From positions 1-27,706 of the forward strand of contig CAXKVV010000701.1 in NCBI GenBank assembly GCA_964058805.1: a stretch of DNA of 27,706 bases. Reading direction: 5' to 3'. The notes below the pieces were generated by a model. The model ran no database searches. It was not told the origin of the DNA and was given only the letters and a program-made list of their open reading frames with translations. This document shows, piece by piece, positions 8,889 through 19,282 of this stretch (position 1 is the first letter of the stretch; each line of letters starts with the position of its first letter). Made by a program: the position numbers and the translations under genes. The stretch comes from Schoenoplectus triqueter. Lineage: Eukaryota > Streptophyta > Magnoliopsida > Poales > Cyperaceae.

Positions 8889-9255
8889 GGGGAGGGATCC
8901 TTGAATTCGGTTATTTCAATAATCTTGACAATAACTTTTAATAAATATAAAAATATTAAAATAAGAAAAAAAATATTATGAATATGTTTTTCTATTTATA
9001 AACTGATAGTGTTTCAAATTTCATGTAATTTCATTATCATTTAATAATTTTTTAAAGATCATCAAGATTTTATACAATATGTAATGGTTCTAATTTAACG
9101 GTCTTTGATGGACTATCAAGCGATAATAAACTTATATAAAATTTGAAACACTATTGATCTATAAGTTGAAGCCCATGTTCATAAAAAAAATTCTATTTTT
9201 TTCATTTAAAAAAAATCATTGTCAAGATTGTCAAAATAATCAAGTATCCCTCCCC
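8889..9255. mobile_element. Mutator-like long-TIR MITE, full copy
   Basis: The ends GGGGAGGGATCCTTGA and TCAAGTATCCCTCCCC are inverted repeats; homology continues inward for most of each arm (AATCTTGACAATAAC against CATTGTCAAGATT; GTGTTTCAAATTTCATG against AAATTTGAAACACTA). Flanking 9-mers are GTTTATTAA (8880-8888) and ATTTATTAA (9256-9264), 8 of 9 identical. A 9-bp duplication and long G-rich TIRs fit Mutator-like non-autonomous elements. Related copies are at 18285-19273, 19283-20058 and 26517-26672. Confidence 0.85.
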
Positions 9256-9649
9256 ATTTATTAATTAATCAGATCTATTATAATTATATAAGGATCGAAT
9301 TGTATATATATTGAATGTATGTTATCAAAATTTTGTATATAACTGTGAAACTAAAATACTTTTTATTCGACGGAGGCTTTATTTGCTAAAATGAAATGAA
9401 ATATTTGTCATAAACTCATAATAAATCAGCAAAAAAAATTTGAAAGGTTAGAAGAGAAAAAAAGAGACGAGAGAAAACAAATCATATGACACGTACCTTA
9501 TAAACAGTGTTTATTTCTTTACAAATTTTATTTATGCTTAACTTAATATATATTAAGAATTATTATATATTAATATGTATGCATATTTATTGATAAGTGA
9601 ATTCTTGGATTTATACAATTCCTAACTCTCCTCTCAACACTCTTTTTAA

Positions 9650-9740
9650 TGTATTTTTTTTGCCAAAAAAAAAAAGAATACAGTAATTTATTGAAAGAAA
9701 CGCACAATGCGGCTAATGCCCAAATATTATAACTTCGACT
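9650..9740 (-). mobile_element. Possible LINE 3' tail fragment
   Basis: The minus strand reads GCATTGTGCGTTTCTTTC then AATAAATTACTGTATTC before a T/A homopolymer. That is a typical plant LINE 3' end style (AATAAA plus TGTATTC close to a poly tract). Too short and diverged for certainty. Confidence 0.3.
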
Positions 9741-10094
9741 CTCCCCATCACAATTAAAAGAGGGGATATCATATCCCCATGACAGTTAAAAGATCAATTA
9801 AAAGAGGGATCCCGTAAAAAGCTACTGTGGGTCCCCGTGTAATTATAGTGGGGGAAATGGAGGGCAGTAAGTGGGACCATGTAGCGACATCCTAATTTAT
9901 ATAATCCAGTTGGTCCAAAAGTCGGGTAGTCTATGAAATTTAAAGTATAAATAGTTTAACATCCATCTTTATTTAATAAATTAAATTAAATTATATATGT
10001 AATTTAATAATTAATCAATTTTTTTATTCAATAACATAATTTTCCTACAAAAATATAAGTAAATTTTAATTTTAGTAATTCTTCAACAAAATGA

Positions 10095-10325
10095 TAACTT
10101 TTAGGAAAAGATATTATCAATTTATAATTTTAATGTAGCGACTGTGTTATAAATTTAATAAACACTTTTATATTTTCATTACAAGCTATCACACCATAAA
10201 AAAATTAATATATCTAATGATTTATATTTTCTTTACAAAAATAATCAATAAATTTCAATCAGTCATGATCAATATAGAATAAAAATACTTATACATTTAA
10301 TAAAGAATAGAGATATCGTCCTTTG
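10095..10325 (+). repeat. Dispersed repeat, copy 2 (partner at 4590-4815)
   Basis: Same orientation and order of shared blocks as 4590-4815, including ATTTTCATTA, AATATATCTAATGATT and ACTTATACATTTAATAA. Diverged, with small gaps. Nothing indicates a coding function. Confidence 0.65.
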
Positions 10326-10617
10326 AAAAGTACTCATTTAGGAGAAGTCTGGAGTTTGAAACTAAAATAAGTTATTTATCATGAACATGTGAAATTGAAA
10401 AGTTTGATTCGATTTATATTAAAAGTTGTTTGTGCATAATAAATAATAATATAGTATGTGCACTTTGAGATATTATGTCTAGCTCGGAAGTACTAAAAAT
10501 AAAATAAAGAATTAAAAAATATTTATATTCTTCATGGATTAGTAATAAGAATTATATCATTGTACATCTTTTTTTTTCAATCAATCGGAACTTTAAAAAA
10601 AAGAACTACCTATCTAG

Positions 10618-10673
10618 AACAAACGATGATGGTCTCATCTCCAGAGAAAGATGCAGGTTCAAGATCTGCAAAA
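10618..10673 (-). other. Candidate orphan internal exon
   Basis: On the minus strand TTTTGCAG is followed by a 56-nt block that ends ATAG before GTAG. A T-rich tract precedes the acceptor. One frame is open across the whole block (ILNLHLSLEMRPSSF..), another reads LEPASFSGDETIIVCSR then stop. The segment is compositionally distinct from its flanks. Its reading phase does not simply match the 8539-8702 exon, so I do not join them. Confidence 0.2.
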
Positions 10674-11122
10674 TGCACATGAAAATAATATATATTGAGA
10701 TTGTTGGAGTTTTTAAAAAAAATAAAACTCAGGTAAAAATAATAACGATAATGGTCTTTTAAAATTGGGATCTGAAAAAAAAAGACGAGCAAAAATTATA
10801 ATCTTTAAATAATATATAATCGGATGTTGCGACCGGTCTATTTGCTTGTCAGCATATTTTTGAAGAAATTCTTTTTGTAAAATATGCAATAAGCATTATT
10901 AAATACAACTAGGAGGAAAGAAATATAAAGCACAAATTTATTTTAAAAAGAAAATTAAAAATAGGATGACGAACATATCTTGTTCAAAATTATTATGGTT
11001 TGTTGCGCAACACAAAATGCTGATTATTTGATTTGTTTTGAGATCCGTTCAGCCTCAATCTAAAAAATCCCATGATATTTCAAAGATCATCGTTCTGTAT
11101 AGCGCTGCTGATGATAAGGATT

Positions 11123-11512
11123 AGGGTGTTGGCCCGATCCGATACGACGCGAAGATAAATGGATTGGGTATGGGTTTAATTTTTTTTTTACCCGAATCGG
11201 ATCGGTCCGAACTGATTAATTATATTTTTTTAAAGTAATTTTATGATTTAGTACTAATTAAAACTTAAATATATACTAATTATATACTAATTAAGATTAA
11301 TTATAAATTAATTAATATTTTATTATTTAAACTTATATAAAAAATAATTAATAAATATTTAATTATTTTACAACGGGTTGGGTCGACCCGTGACCCGTCG
11401 GGTCGGATATGGATTAAAAAATTTTGACCCGAATTTAATCGGATCGGGTTCGAATCAGAAAAAAAAATGACCCGATCCGAATCCGACCCGACCCAATCCA
11501 TTGACACCCCTA
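11123..11512. mobile_element. hAT-like short element
   Basis: The start AGGGTGTTGGCCCGATCCGA and the end TCCATTGACACCCCTA form an imperfect terminal inverted repeat of the TAGGGGTGTCAA type typical of plant hAT elements. Subterminal GGGTCGG/CCGACCC motifs are repeated in both arms. Flanking 8-mers TAAGGATT (11115-11122) and AAAGGATT (11513-11520) agree at 7 of 8. The interior is A+T-rich and non-coding. A minus-strand open frame at 11301-11507 is a by-product of the GGGTCGGAT repeats. Confidence 0.8.
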
Positions 11513-12264
11513 AAAGGATTCATCATGCTCGTCGTAGTGCACGAGATTTGGTGTACAAACAGCGACATTTTATTAGCATTCGTCATTGTAACAAAAAATA
11601 ATAATAAATTCGAAAGCATGCAATTTGTTTAAATCATGCCATATAATCAGTTTCTAAGGCGGAAAATTAATATACATTCGAGCAAAATGTTAATTAAATT
11701 TGCACGTTAGGATATTTTATACTCGAAAATATTAATTATCGTTTAAATCATTGACTGGTTCAATTACATCATAATGTGTTTTTTAACAGGAAATTCTCGG
11801 CTTTTCTTGATTTCCATGCATCCAGTTGGATGACACGATTTGAAACTAATTTTGTACGTACACACTATCAATGTATAGGGATTATCTTCTGTTGTGTATG
11901 GTATTTGATAAATTGGGGTTTAACAAGTGCTTTTTCCCCAAATATCCTACTAATCATGAACTCATGTGCAATGATACGAATTATTTTGTGCCCTCTTAAT
12001 CAATAAACTACGGCATTCTTACTGAACATAAAATACATGACAATTCTCCAACTATTTATTTAAAGCTAATTTATTGTGGATAACCTTTTGTGATATAAAA
12101 TAAAAAAATAAGATTGAATTAACGGTTGTAATTCATCTGAATACAATAATCATCAAAAAACATATATATAGAAGAACCGCACTTTATTTAAACATATGAT
12201 ATTGTTTACGTGGATACTTGACAGCAAAATTATTTATGCAGCTATGGAGCCTACATATTTATTT
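11513..12264. other. A+T-rich intergenic stretch
   Basis: A 76-codon plus-strand open frame at 11776-12006 (MFFNRKFSAFLDF..) has no recognisable domain or splice context and is probably chance. No other gene or element is seen. Confidence 0.5.
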
Positions 12265-12553
12265 ATTTTTGATCCGATCCATTTAAAATGAAATAAAAAA
12301 ATCTTTTTATCCGACCCAATTTGAATATGTCATGGGTCAATCCGGTCCGATTCAATTTTTGTAAGTAATTTAATCTTAATTAATATATAACTAATTTTAA
12401 TTAGCGTTAAATCATAAAATAAAATAAAAAATATCATTAAATGGATCAAACCAGGATGATCTGATCCGTGTTAGTTCAAAAAATATTGATCCATATCTGA
12501 CCCACTTATTCTCAGATAATTTTGTGTCAGATGAGGTCAAGCTTCACACCCTA
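12265..12553 (-). mobile_element. hAT-like short element, inverted relative of 11123-11512
   Basis: Read on the minus strand it begins TAGGGTGTGAAGC and later shares ATTTTATGATTTA, CTAATTAAAA and TTAATTAAGATTAA in the same order with 11123-11512. GATCCGATCC at the other end corresponds to that copy's GGATCGGGT-type subterminal motifs. It is more diverged, the left boundary is approximate and I could not fix a target duplication. Confidence 0.65.
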
Positions 12554-13632
12554 CATTTAGAAATATATATTTTCGATTAGGCACACATATATTAACACTT
12601 TTTGTATAATAATTTACTCTGTTATATGCATGCCATGTAATTTTCGCATAAATATTTAAATACTATATATTTATCCGGGCAAATAATGAAATTTTGTTTT
12701 TTAATGATTGTTTTCCATATATATTCTTATTAGTGAAATATAAGGAAAGCCCAGAAATTTTGGGTCACCTTTTCAGATTAGCCTAGTTAAGATGATAATT
12801 AGAACATTTGTTTCTGTTCTACAATTGCAAAAAGTAAATTTATTCGTTACATTGACCATTTGATAATTTTCTTCACATTATTTTAAAATATATTTTCAAT
12901 CCCGTAATTTTACTTTTTCTCATGTGACGAAAGAAATAAATTTCTATAATTAATGAGGAAAGTATTTTTTATAATTACATTAATATTAATACCCAAGACC
13001 CTTGTAAAGCAATTATAAAATAGTAGATGACACTCTTAGAAAACTGTTGACATCGACAATAACAAATTATAAATTAACAAATAATGCCAACAGCAGAGCA
13101 CTTTTGATCAGTTATTTCAATTAGTTATGACAATCAAATAACACCTGAACACTTCTGGATCAATAAAATTGAAGTAGTTATGTGGTACAGATTGCATAGT
13201 AAAAGGTCATATTCATGAGAAATTCCAAGCCAGAAGCTAAGAAATGTGGTGGCGTTCATACCGGGCCAAGGTTGGTACGGACTTAAAAAACAAAAAGAAA
13301 ATTCACCAGGTTTCCTTCGGTATTTGTATACTTTTAGCATTAATCATCATCTCAATTTAGATTTTTCTGGGCATTCCTCACTTCTCGCAGAACTGGAGGG
13401 AGGGAGAAAATTCTTTTAATGCGAGGCACAATTCAAACTATAGATAATATTTTATAGTTCGTTTGTTAATCTATAAATTTTCCAATTAAAATGGTTCATA
13501 AAAATAACTTTTATTTAACTTGAGATTAATTAAGGAAGAAATGCTTCATTAAAAAACATTATTGAAGAAAAACGAACTTCAATTTAATTTTATGAGGTAC
13601 AAAATTTTGGAATGTTTCGAGTTTTCTAAATC
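12554..13632. other. A+T-rich intergenic stretch
   Basis: No confident gene. A minus-strand open frame at 13134-13340 contains a less A+T-rich patch (PYQPWPGMNATTFLSFW) behind a T-rich acceptor-like site but shows no known domain. About 13565-13632 resembles half of a type A palindromic MITE (TACAAAATTTTGGAATGTTT), truncated by the next element. Confidence 0.4.
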
Positions 13633-14012
13633 CAATATGCAACATATTACATAGATGTGCCCGTGAAACACGTCAAAATCTCAAATTTTAAGTTAAAAAT
13701 TATCTATCCAAACCGTTGAATTTATTCTTCATATAAAACTCATGTAGAAAATCAAAATTTATCTTTTTTTTAATTGTTTTTTCTATTTTTTGAGTAAGAA
13801 GAAAATAATCAATATTAGATAATTCAAAATTCTCAAATCAAACAACTTTATCTTCGCCCAAACAATAACAAAAAAGCTTAAAAAATATATAATTTAATTT
13901 TCTACAAGAGTTTAATATGGAGAATAGATTGAACGATTCTGATTGCTCATTTTTAACTTGAAATTTGAGATTTTAATGCAGGCGCATCCGTGCAACGCGT
14001 TGCATTTAAACT
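13633..14012. mobile_element. Palindromic element with GTGCAACGCGTTGCA end, type E relative
   Basis: Left arm TGCAACATATTACATAGATG continues AAAATCTCAAATTTTAAGTT. It mirrors the right arm AACTTGAAATTTGAGATTTT, which ends CGTGCAACGCGTTGCA. Inner arm sequences (AACCGTTGAATTTATTCTTC) resemble those of the 6853-7460 element. A TATATATA tract follows on the right. Confidence 0.75.
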
Positions 14013-14023
14013 TATATATATAT

Positions 14024-14898
14024 TAGTATCTTACTCGTGCGTTGCTACAGTGATGTCTTTTAAAAATATAAAAATTCATATATTCATGTGAAAAGAAAGG
14101 AAATAAAAATAAAGATAATTTAGTAATTAATATAAATTTCATTCATGAATATATATAATTAGTGTAAAATAAATGCAGAATGGAGAAAAAAAATTTAACA
14201 TTCATAATTGATGACAATCTAAGAAAAAGGAAGCAAAATAGAGCATTTGTACTCCTAAATTATGTAATATTTCGTGTAACAATCAAAATTGAGATAAAAT
14301 TATAACTTCAACACAAATGACCATAGAGATAGTAATATTATTTGACGAATAACTAATCCGATAATTTGTATTAGATCTAAAAATTTCAACAAAAAATCTA
14401 GATCTTTTCACCTTGGAGCTCAAAGTTTAAATCTTAATTTACGAGTTTTAGTAAATTCTTTATATAAAAATTTCATTAAATACAAAAAATATATATTTTT
14501 AAAATTTGATATTTTTTTCTATTTTTTTAGGTGACTCAATAATAATAATAATAAAATTATATAAACTTTCCTAAGTTATTTTTAATTTTTTAAAAAATTA
14601 AAATAGAATTTTTTGTATCCTAAAGATTTTTTTAAATGCTATAGTTTAGGAGTATAATTGCTCTAGTTTTTTTTCTTAGATTGCTATATAGTTTATGAAT
14701 TTAATCTTTTCTTAAATTCGGAATGTCAACTTTCATCTCGATTTTGTATTTATTTTATATTAATTATGTATTCATGATTAAAATTTACATTAATTACTAA
14801 ATTATTTTCATTTTTATTTTTTTCCTTTCAAATGAAGATATATATTTTTATATTTTTAAAAGATATCACCGTATCAACGCACAAATAAGATACTAGTA
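14024..14898. mobile_element. Long inverted-repeat MITE with TAGTATCTTA..GTGCGTTG ends
   Basis: The left end TAGTATCTTACTCGTGCGTTG mirrors the right end CAACGCACAAATAAGATACTA. The arms run about 270 bp each (GATGTCTTTTAAAAATATAA against TATTTTTAAAAGATATC; TAATTTAGTAATTAATAT against ATTAATTACTAAATTA; GCAATTATACTCCTAAA-type segment near the inner ends). The interior (about 14300-14630) differs between arms and contains sequence like the type A MITE arm. No coding region. Confidence 0.85.
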
Positions 14899-15002
14899 AA
14901 TAATTTATTGACACTCATGAAACAAGATTAAAGATAATTTATCTATATTTTTCACTCAGTAAAAAAATTCAGTCACTAACTATGCATAGCATTCAAATAT
15001 CC

Positions 15003-15757
15003 TAATACCATTAGTTTTGTGTGTCACAAGATGCTAGCAACTCATTTTTAATTTATATTTGGAAATTTAATACTAAAATTTTTAATCAAAATGATTGATC
15101 TTATTAATTTTATGATAGATTTACTTTTATACTAAAAAGGTTATGATTTTTACAGCCCATTTTTATACTATAATAAAATGAATGCATAAAAATTAAGAGG
15201 GTTCCAAAGCCATCAATTTTATGCATCATTAAATGTCGTCAACTTACTTTTTTATTTTATATTTTAAAATTAAAACTAAAATATGAATTCTAAACCATTG
15301 ATTTGTTAATTTCAATGGTAGATGTATGCATGGAAATTTTCATAATTTTTTAATTCATTTTATATCAGATCTAATGATAAGAAAATGAAGAATCTCGCTA
15401 ACTATGATTGATTAATTTTTATGCATTTATTTTATTATCATTTAATATAATATAAAATGAGCTCCAAAAATTATATTTTTTTTATGAGCACATATCTATT
15501 ATAAAAATAATAATATCATTCGTTTAAATTTCAAAACTGAGTTACAAATTTTAAAATATCAATTAAAAAATGACTTCATGGCGTCTGATGGCACACAAAA
15601 TTAATAGTATTGCAACCCTTCTCAAAAATTGATCAATCATAATTAGGAGTTTTACAATTTGAATTATAAATTAAAAAGTGAGTTAGTGACATCTTATGGT
15701 ACATAAAAATTTTGGCACTAGAACCCTCTCTTGAATAAATAAATTGTGAGAGAATAC
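15003..15757. mobile_element. Nested palindromic element with two arms on each side
   Basis: Left arm copies start near 15008 (ACCATTAGTTTTGTGTGTC..) and 15197 (GGGTTCCAAAGCCATC..). Mirror-image right arm copies end near 15620 (..GGCACACAAAATTAATAG) and 15735 (..AAATTTTGGCACTAGAACCC). Each arm shares the block AAGATG(T)C..AACTCA(C)TTTTTAATTTATA. This looks like one inverted-repeat MITE inserted in a relative, or an arm duplication. No coding capacity. Confidence 0.7.
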
Positions 15758-15782
15758 TAACATTCTAAATAAGTAAGAATGT

Positions 15783-15787
<5 letters not shown>

Positions 15788-15821
<34 letters not shown>
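15788..15821. repeat. (TA)n microsatellite
   Basis: An uninterrupted TA run of about 33 bp. No palindromic element is inserted in it. Confidence 0.95.
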
Positions 15822-15822
<1 letters not shown>

Positions 15823-16388
15823 TTAAAAATTAATGGATGCGTGTGTGGTGTGCACTGTGCACTATATAATTCAGGACAATCCACCGTGATCCGACAACTA
15901 ATTTATCGTACAATTCTCATATTAATGATTAGAATATTAACCAAAAATGACAATTATTTGCTAATTAATAAGTATAAATCAAGGAGCCCATAACAACCTA
16001 AAACTGTACGTAATACTTACTGTACAGTCTAATAAAAATATATACACAGTAGTAATCGTAACGCTGTCACGTGCATTTTATCAACCGCAAAAAGAACTAT
16101 TGAAGATTTTAATGGACCACCATAATTGATCTGACGGTACAAATTGGATAAATGCTACCTAAATTTCTAGGTACATAGATAAAATAATAATTAATTAATG
16201 CCTTACAGGGATCACGGTGATTATAAGACAATAAAGTTTGCATATGTTATCAAATATAAATGACATGGTATTTGTAGGGATTTTTTCACGTTCGATGTTC
16301 CATGGATAGCCGACAAATTTATTATTCAGTATTACGTTTACTAATTAATATGCGTTCGAGCATAATTTGATTTTGATTATATATATAA
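15822..16388. other. A+T-rich intergenic stretch
   Basis: No gene or element ends recognised. A short less A+T-rich patch near 16060-16090 (ACGCTGTCACGTGCATTTTATC) contains a CACGTG palindrome but no supporting context. Confidence 0.5.
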
Positions 16389-16747
16389 AGTGTAAAGATA
16401 GCGTGAATTTAATAAAATTTATGAATTTTTTTATGAGTTTAATTAAAAAATATGCCAAATTATCTTTAAATTTTAACTTATGCTATTCAATATATTTATT
16501 ATATCATTACCTTATTGAATAAATAAATTCCCATTTTTTTAGATTTTAATTCCTTATTTTGATTTTTTTTTCAAGGTGACCTACTTTTATATACAAGCAA
16601 TTAATATTTTAGAGTCATTTAAAAAAATTCACTAAATTTTTTTTATTGAATTACATGAATCAAAATTTAAAGATGATTTTAATATATTTTTTGAGTTAGA
16701 CTCACAGAAAACCTTCATGAGTTTAAATTCGCACATTATATTTCACT
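16389..16747. mobile_element. Palindromic MITE (type A, third copy, diverged)
   Basis: After a TATATATA tract the left end TGTAAAGATAGCGTGAATTT mirrors AAATTCGCACATTATATTTCA on the right. TTATCTTTAAATTTTAACTTA mirrors AAAATTTAAAGATGA. Inner arms are more decayed than in the 5157 and 7514 copies. Shared right-arm wording: TTGAGTTAGACTCACAGAAAACCTTCATGAG. Confidence 0.7.
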
Positions 16748-17329
16748 AAATTTTTTTGCTCAGCACATCCAATGCAACTCTCCTCACTTTTTTTTGGCTT
16801 GGGACAAGTTATGCAGAAACTAGTCTATACAGGCTATGCAAAAATTAGTCGACAGAGACTGACATGAGATGAAACAATAAAATAGATTTCAGAAAATGAA
16901 ATATACTTAAGGAACTTGATTTGAATAGGAGTGCCTGAAAGATGACTATCTATGTACCAAATTCATGATTTGCGAATTAAAGTCTCGCAGTAGAATTATA
17001 GACTTTATGTTATTAAATTTTTAATTTTTTATTCTAATATTTTAGGATTTTAGAATTTAGGAGTGATGACTCTAGGGTGGTGGTATTTAAATGCTAGAAT
17101 AATGCAAAATTATAAAGAATCTAAGGTAGAAATGTATAAAACCGATTAGGGGCTTAGTGTTCAAGTGCAATAACAGCGGAAGACAATCTAATTCAATTTA
17201 ATTCTCATAAGAATATAGCAATCAAAGAAACGAGAGAAAAACAAGAAAAGATCAAATAAGAACACAAAATGTAACTAAGTTCAGCTTAAAATACATATGT
17301 CTCCGGGACTCCCAACCTCTAACAATTGA
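16748..17329. other. Intergenic stretch, possible old retroelement remnant
   Basis: No open frame. From about 17150 the wording (AATAACAGCGGAAGAC, CTCCGGGACTCCCAACCTC) is reminiscent of plant LTR-retrotransposon LTR or leader sequence, and continues after the hAT insertion at 18099. No LTR pair or primer-binding site could be shown. Confidence 0.3.
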
Positions 17330-17337
17330 GGTTGAGC

Positions 17338-18098
17338 TAGGAATGCAAACAGATCAGATACAGACGGATAATAGCAAAATCTTATCCATATCCGTTATTA
17401 TTTTTTGGATACGGATACAGATAACTTTGGATACGGATACAGATACGGATCGGATAATAAACGGATGCGGATCGGATAATAAATGAATACAGATACGGAT
17501 TATATATTATCGGATATAGAATGCGGATACAAATATAATTCGGATAGCTAAATAAAATAATTTGTCATAAAAAATAATAATTTTGACATATCATGATTCA
17601 ATCCATAAAATTTAAGAATATTTCTTATATATAATATTCGTGTAAAATAAGTCCTCCTAAAAACTATAATAAAGCATTATTGGTATCAGGCCAATAAAAT
17701 TTTATCCGGCGGCATCACACTGTTTAATATAGTCAATATAATATTTATATTATTTATGGGTCATGTTCATTAAAATTTAATGTTTAATATAGTCAATACA
17801 ATATTTATATTATTTATGGGCCATATTCATTAATATTTAATCTTGTATTGAATCAATACTTGGGCCATTTATATATATTTCAAAATCACAGATATCCGAA
17901 AATTTAAAACTTTCGGATCCGAATAATTATCCGCATCCGCATCCGTATCTGGTTCCAAATTCCATACCGTATCCATATCTGTATCCATCAAAAAAATTTC
18001 TGTATTTGTATTCATATTTGAAAACATCTGAATCCGAATACCCGTATCCGTTAAAATTCAGATATTTATGGATAATATCCGATCCGGTTGTAACCCTA
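17338..18098. mobile_element. hAT-like element with perfect 8-bp target duplication
   Basis: The ends TAGGAATGCAAACAGATC and GATCCGGTTGTAACCCTA are imperfect inverted repeats with TAGG..CCTA termini. The 8-mer GGTTGAGC flanks it exactly (17330-17337 and 18099-18106). Subterminal regions contain many GGATACGGAT-type motifs in the left arm and the inverted ATCCGTATCC type in the right arm. No transposase frame. A 60-bp tandem duplication lies in the centre. Confidence 0.9.
17721..17840. repeat. 60-bp tandem duplication inside the hAT-like element
   Basis: Two 60-bp units, 17721-17780 and 17781-17840, both begin TGTTTAATATAGTCAATA and contain TATTTATATTATTTATGGG. A partial third trace follows. 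Few differences, so probably recent. Confidence 0.9.
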
Positions 18099-18284
18099 GG
18101 TTGAGCCGAAAGCCCAAAACACTAAAAAAAAATAATTTTACACTTATAGAACTTGGTCCCTTAGATAAAAATGGGTTGTCAAGCCTATCGATAACAAGAG
18201 TGACAACACACTCAAAATAATATTTTGGATTTTGAAATCTAGTGTGTGTGCATATAAAAATGTTCAAACATTTGATTTAAATTC

Positions 18285-19273
18285 GGGGAGGGGTCCTTGA
18301 CAATGTTAACAACAGGCTTTTTAATAAATATAAAAAAATTAAAAATAGAAAATATTTTATAGATATGTTCTTTTACTTGTAGATTGATAGTATTTTAAAT
18401 TTTATATAATTTTATTATTATTTGATAGTCCATCAAAGACCAATAAAATTTATATTTATAAAAATTTCTAAACTAATAGTCTTTGATAGACTATCAAACC
18501 ATTATGAAATTACATAAAAATTTAAACACTATCAATTTATAAATAAAAGAACAAATATATAACCTTTTTATATTTTTATGATTTTTTAAATTTATTTAAA
18601 AGTCCATTGTCAACTAGTAGGGCTGTCATTTATATATATTTTTACCCATTTTCCCGATCTATATCATATTCCCTTTAATCTGATCTGTATCATATTAAAT
18701 AAGATAGATATAAATAAATATTTTTTTGACTTAATTGATATGGTTAAAGGTAAAAAAAATTATTAAGTAAATGAGTATGGATATGGATAGAGGTCATTTC
18801 ATACACATTACCCTATAGGATAAATTGTTAAAAAAATAGTTTTTATTATTTTAAATATAATTATGTTATCTAATAGTTATATTTTACTAGTACACAAGTT
18901 ATTATTTTGAGTCTTGTGAATTAATTTTCTTTTCTTTATTTTATAGAAAATTGAAATTACTTAATTATATTTTATAATTTGATTTTATATTAATAAATAA
19001 AGATATATTTATATGAAAAAAAATGAGTTTGGATTTTTTTCATGAATGATGATAAAAATAATTAATATAGTAATATTATTTGTTAGCACCCCATTATTAT
19101 TTTATACCCATTTTTTAACGGGTAAGGATAAAGTATGAGTAAGTCTAATTTTAATAGGTAGGGGTAAGATACAGATAAGAGTAATTTTAAAAGGATATGA
19201 TAATAAAAATATCTTCACCGAACCTATACTATATTGTACCCATTGACACCCTATTATCAAGGGATCCTTCTCT
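18285..19273. mobile_element. Mutator-like MITE, copy interrupted by a hAT-like element
   Basis: The start GGGGAGGGGTCCTTGACAAT matches the 8889 copy. The arms hold GATAGTCCATCAAAGACC and its inverse GGTCTTTGATAGACTATC region. The right end is split: TCCATTGTCAA stops at 18617 and TATCAAGGGATCCTTCTC resumes after 19253. Flanking 9-mers are TTTAAATTC (18276-18284) and TTTAAATAT (19274-19282), 7 of 9 identical. Confidence 0.75.
18618..19253. mobile_element. hAT-like element nested in the MITE
   Basis: The ends TAGGGCTGTCATT and CCATTGACACCCTA are inverted repeats of the hAT type. It sits inside the right arm of the 18285-19273 MITE. The flanking 8-mers TCAACTAG and TTATCAAG agree at only 5 of 8, so the target duplication has decayed or the boundary is off. 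ACCCATTTTCCCGATC on the left and GGGTAC/ACCCATTTTTTAACGGG on the right give subterminal repeats. A minus-strand open frame at 19102-19302 is not a gene. Confidence 0.7.
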
Positions 19274-19282
19274 TTTAAATAT

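Larger units (their letters stand above)
9265..11122. other. A+T-rich intergenic stretch
   Basis: No confident gene. It contains a possible LINE tail (about 9650-9740), a dispersed repeat (10095-10325) and one splice-bounded candidate segment (10618-10673), each listed separately. Between 9740 and 9900 there is a less A+T-rich patch with several GGGGATATC/CCCC-type short inverted motifs that I could not assign. Confidence 0.5.

Noticed and set aside
11041..11600. Possible exon split by the 11123-11512 hAT-like element (minus strand open on both sides after removing it)
   Set aside because: Two different frames are open over only 35-40 codons, with no known domain or consistent splice sites; could be chance.
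13134..13340. 68-codon minus-strand frame with PYQPWPGMNATTFLSFW
   Set aside because: Acceptor-like site and less A+T-rich patch are suggestive, but no domain, start context or partner exon could be shown.
17150..18284. LTR retrotransposon with paired LTRs
   Set aside because: Wording is reminiscent of plant LTR sequence, but no second LTR, primer-binding site or coding region was found.
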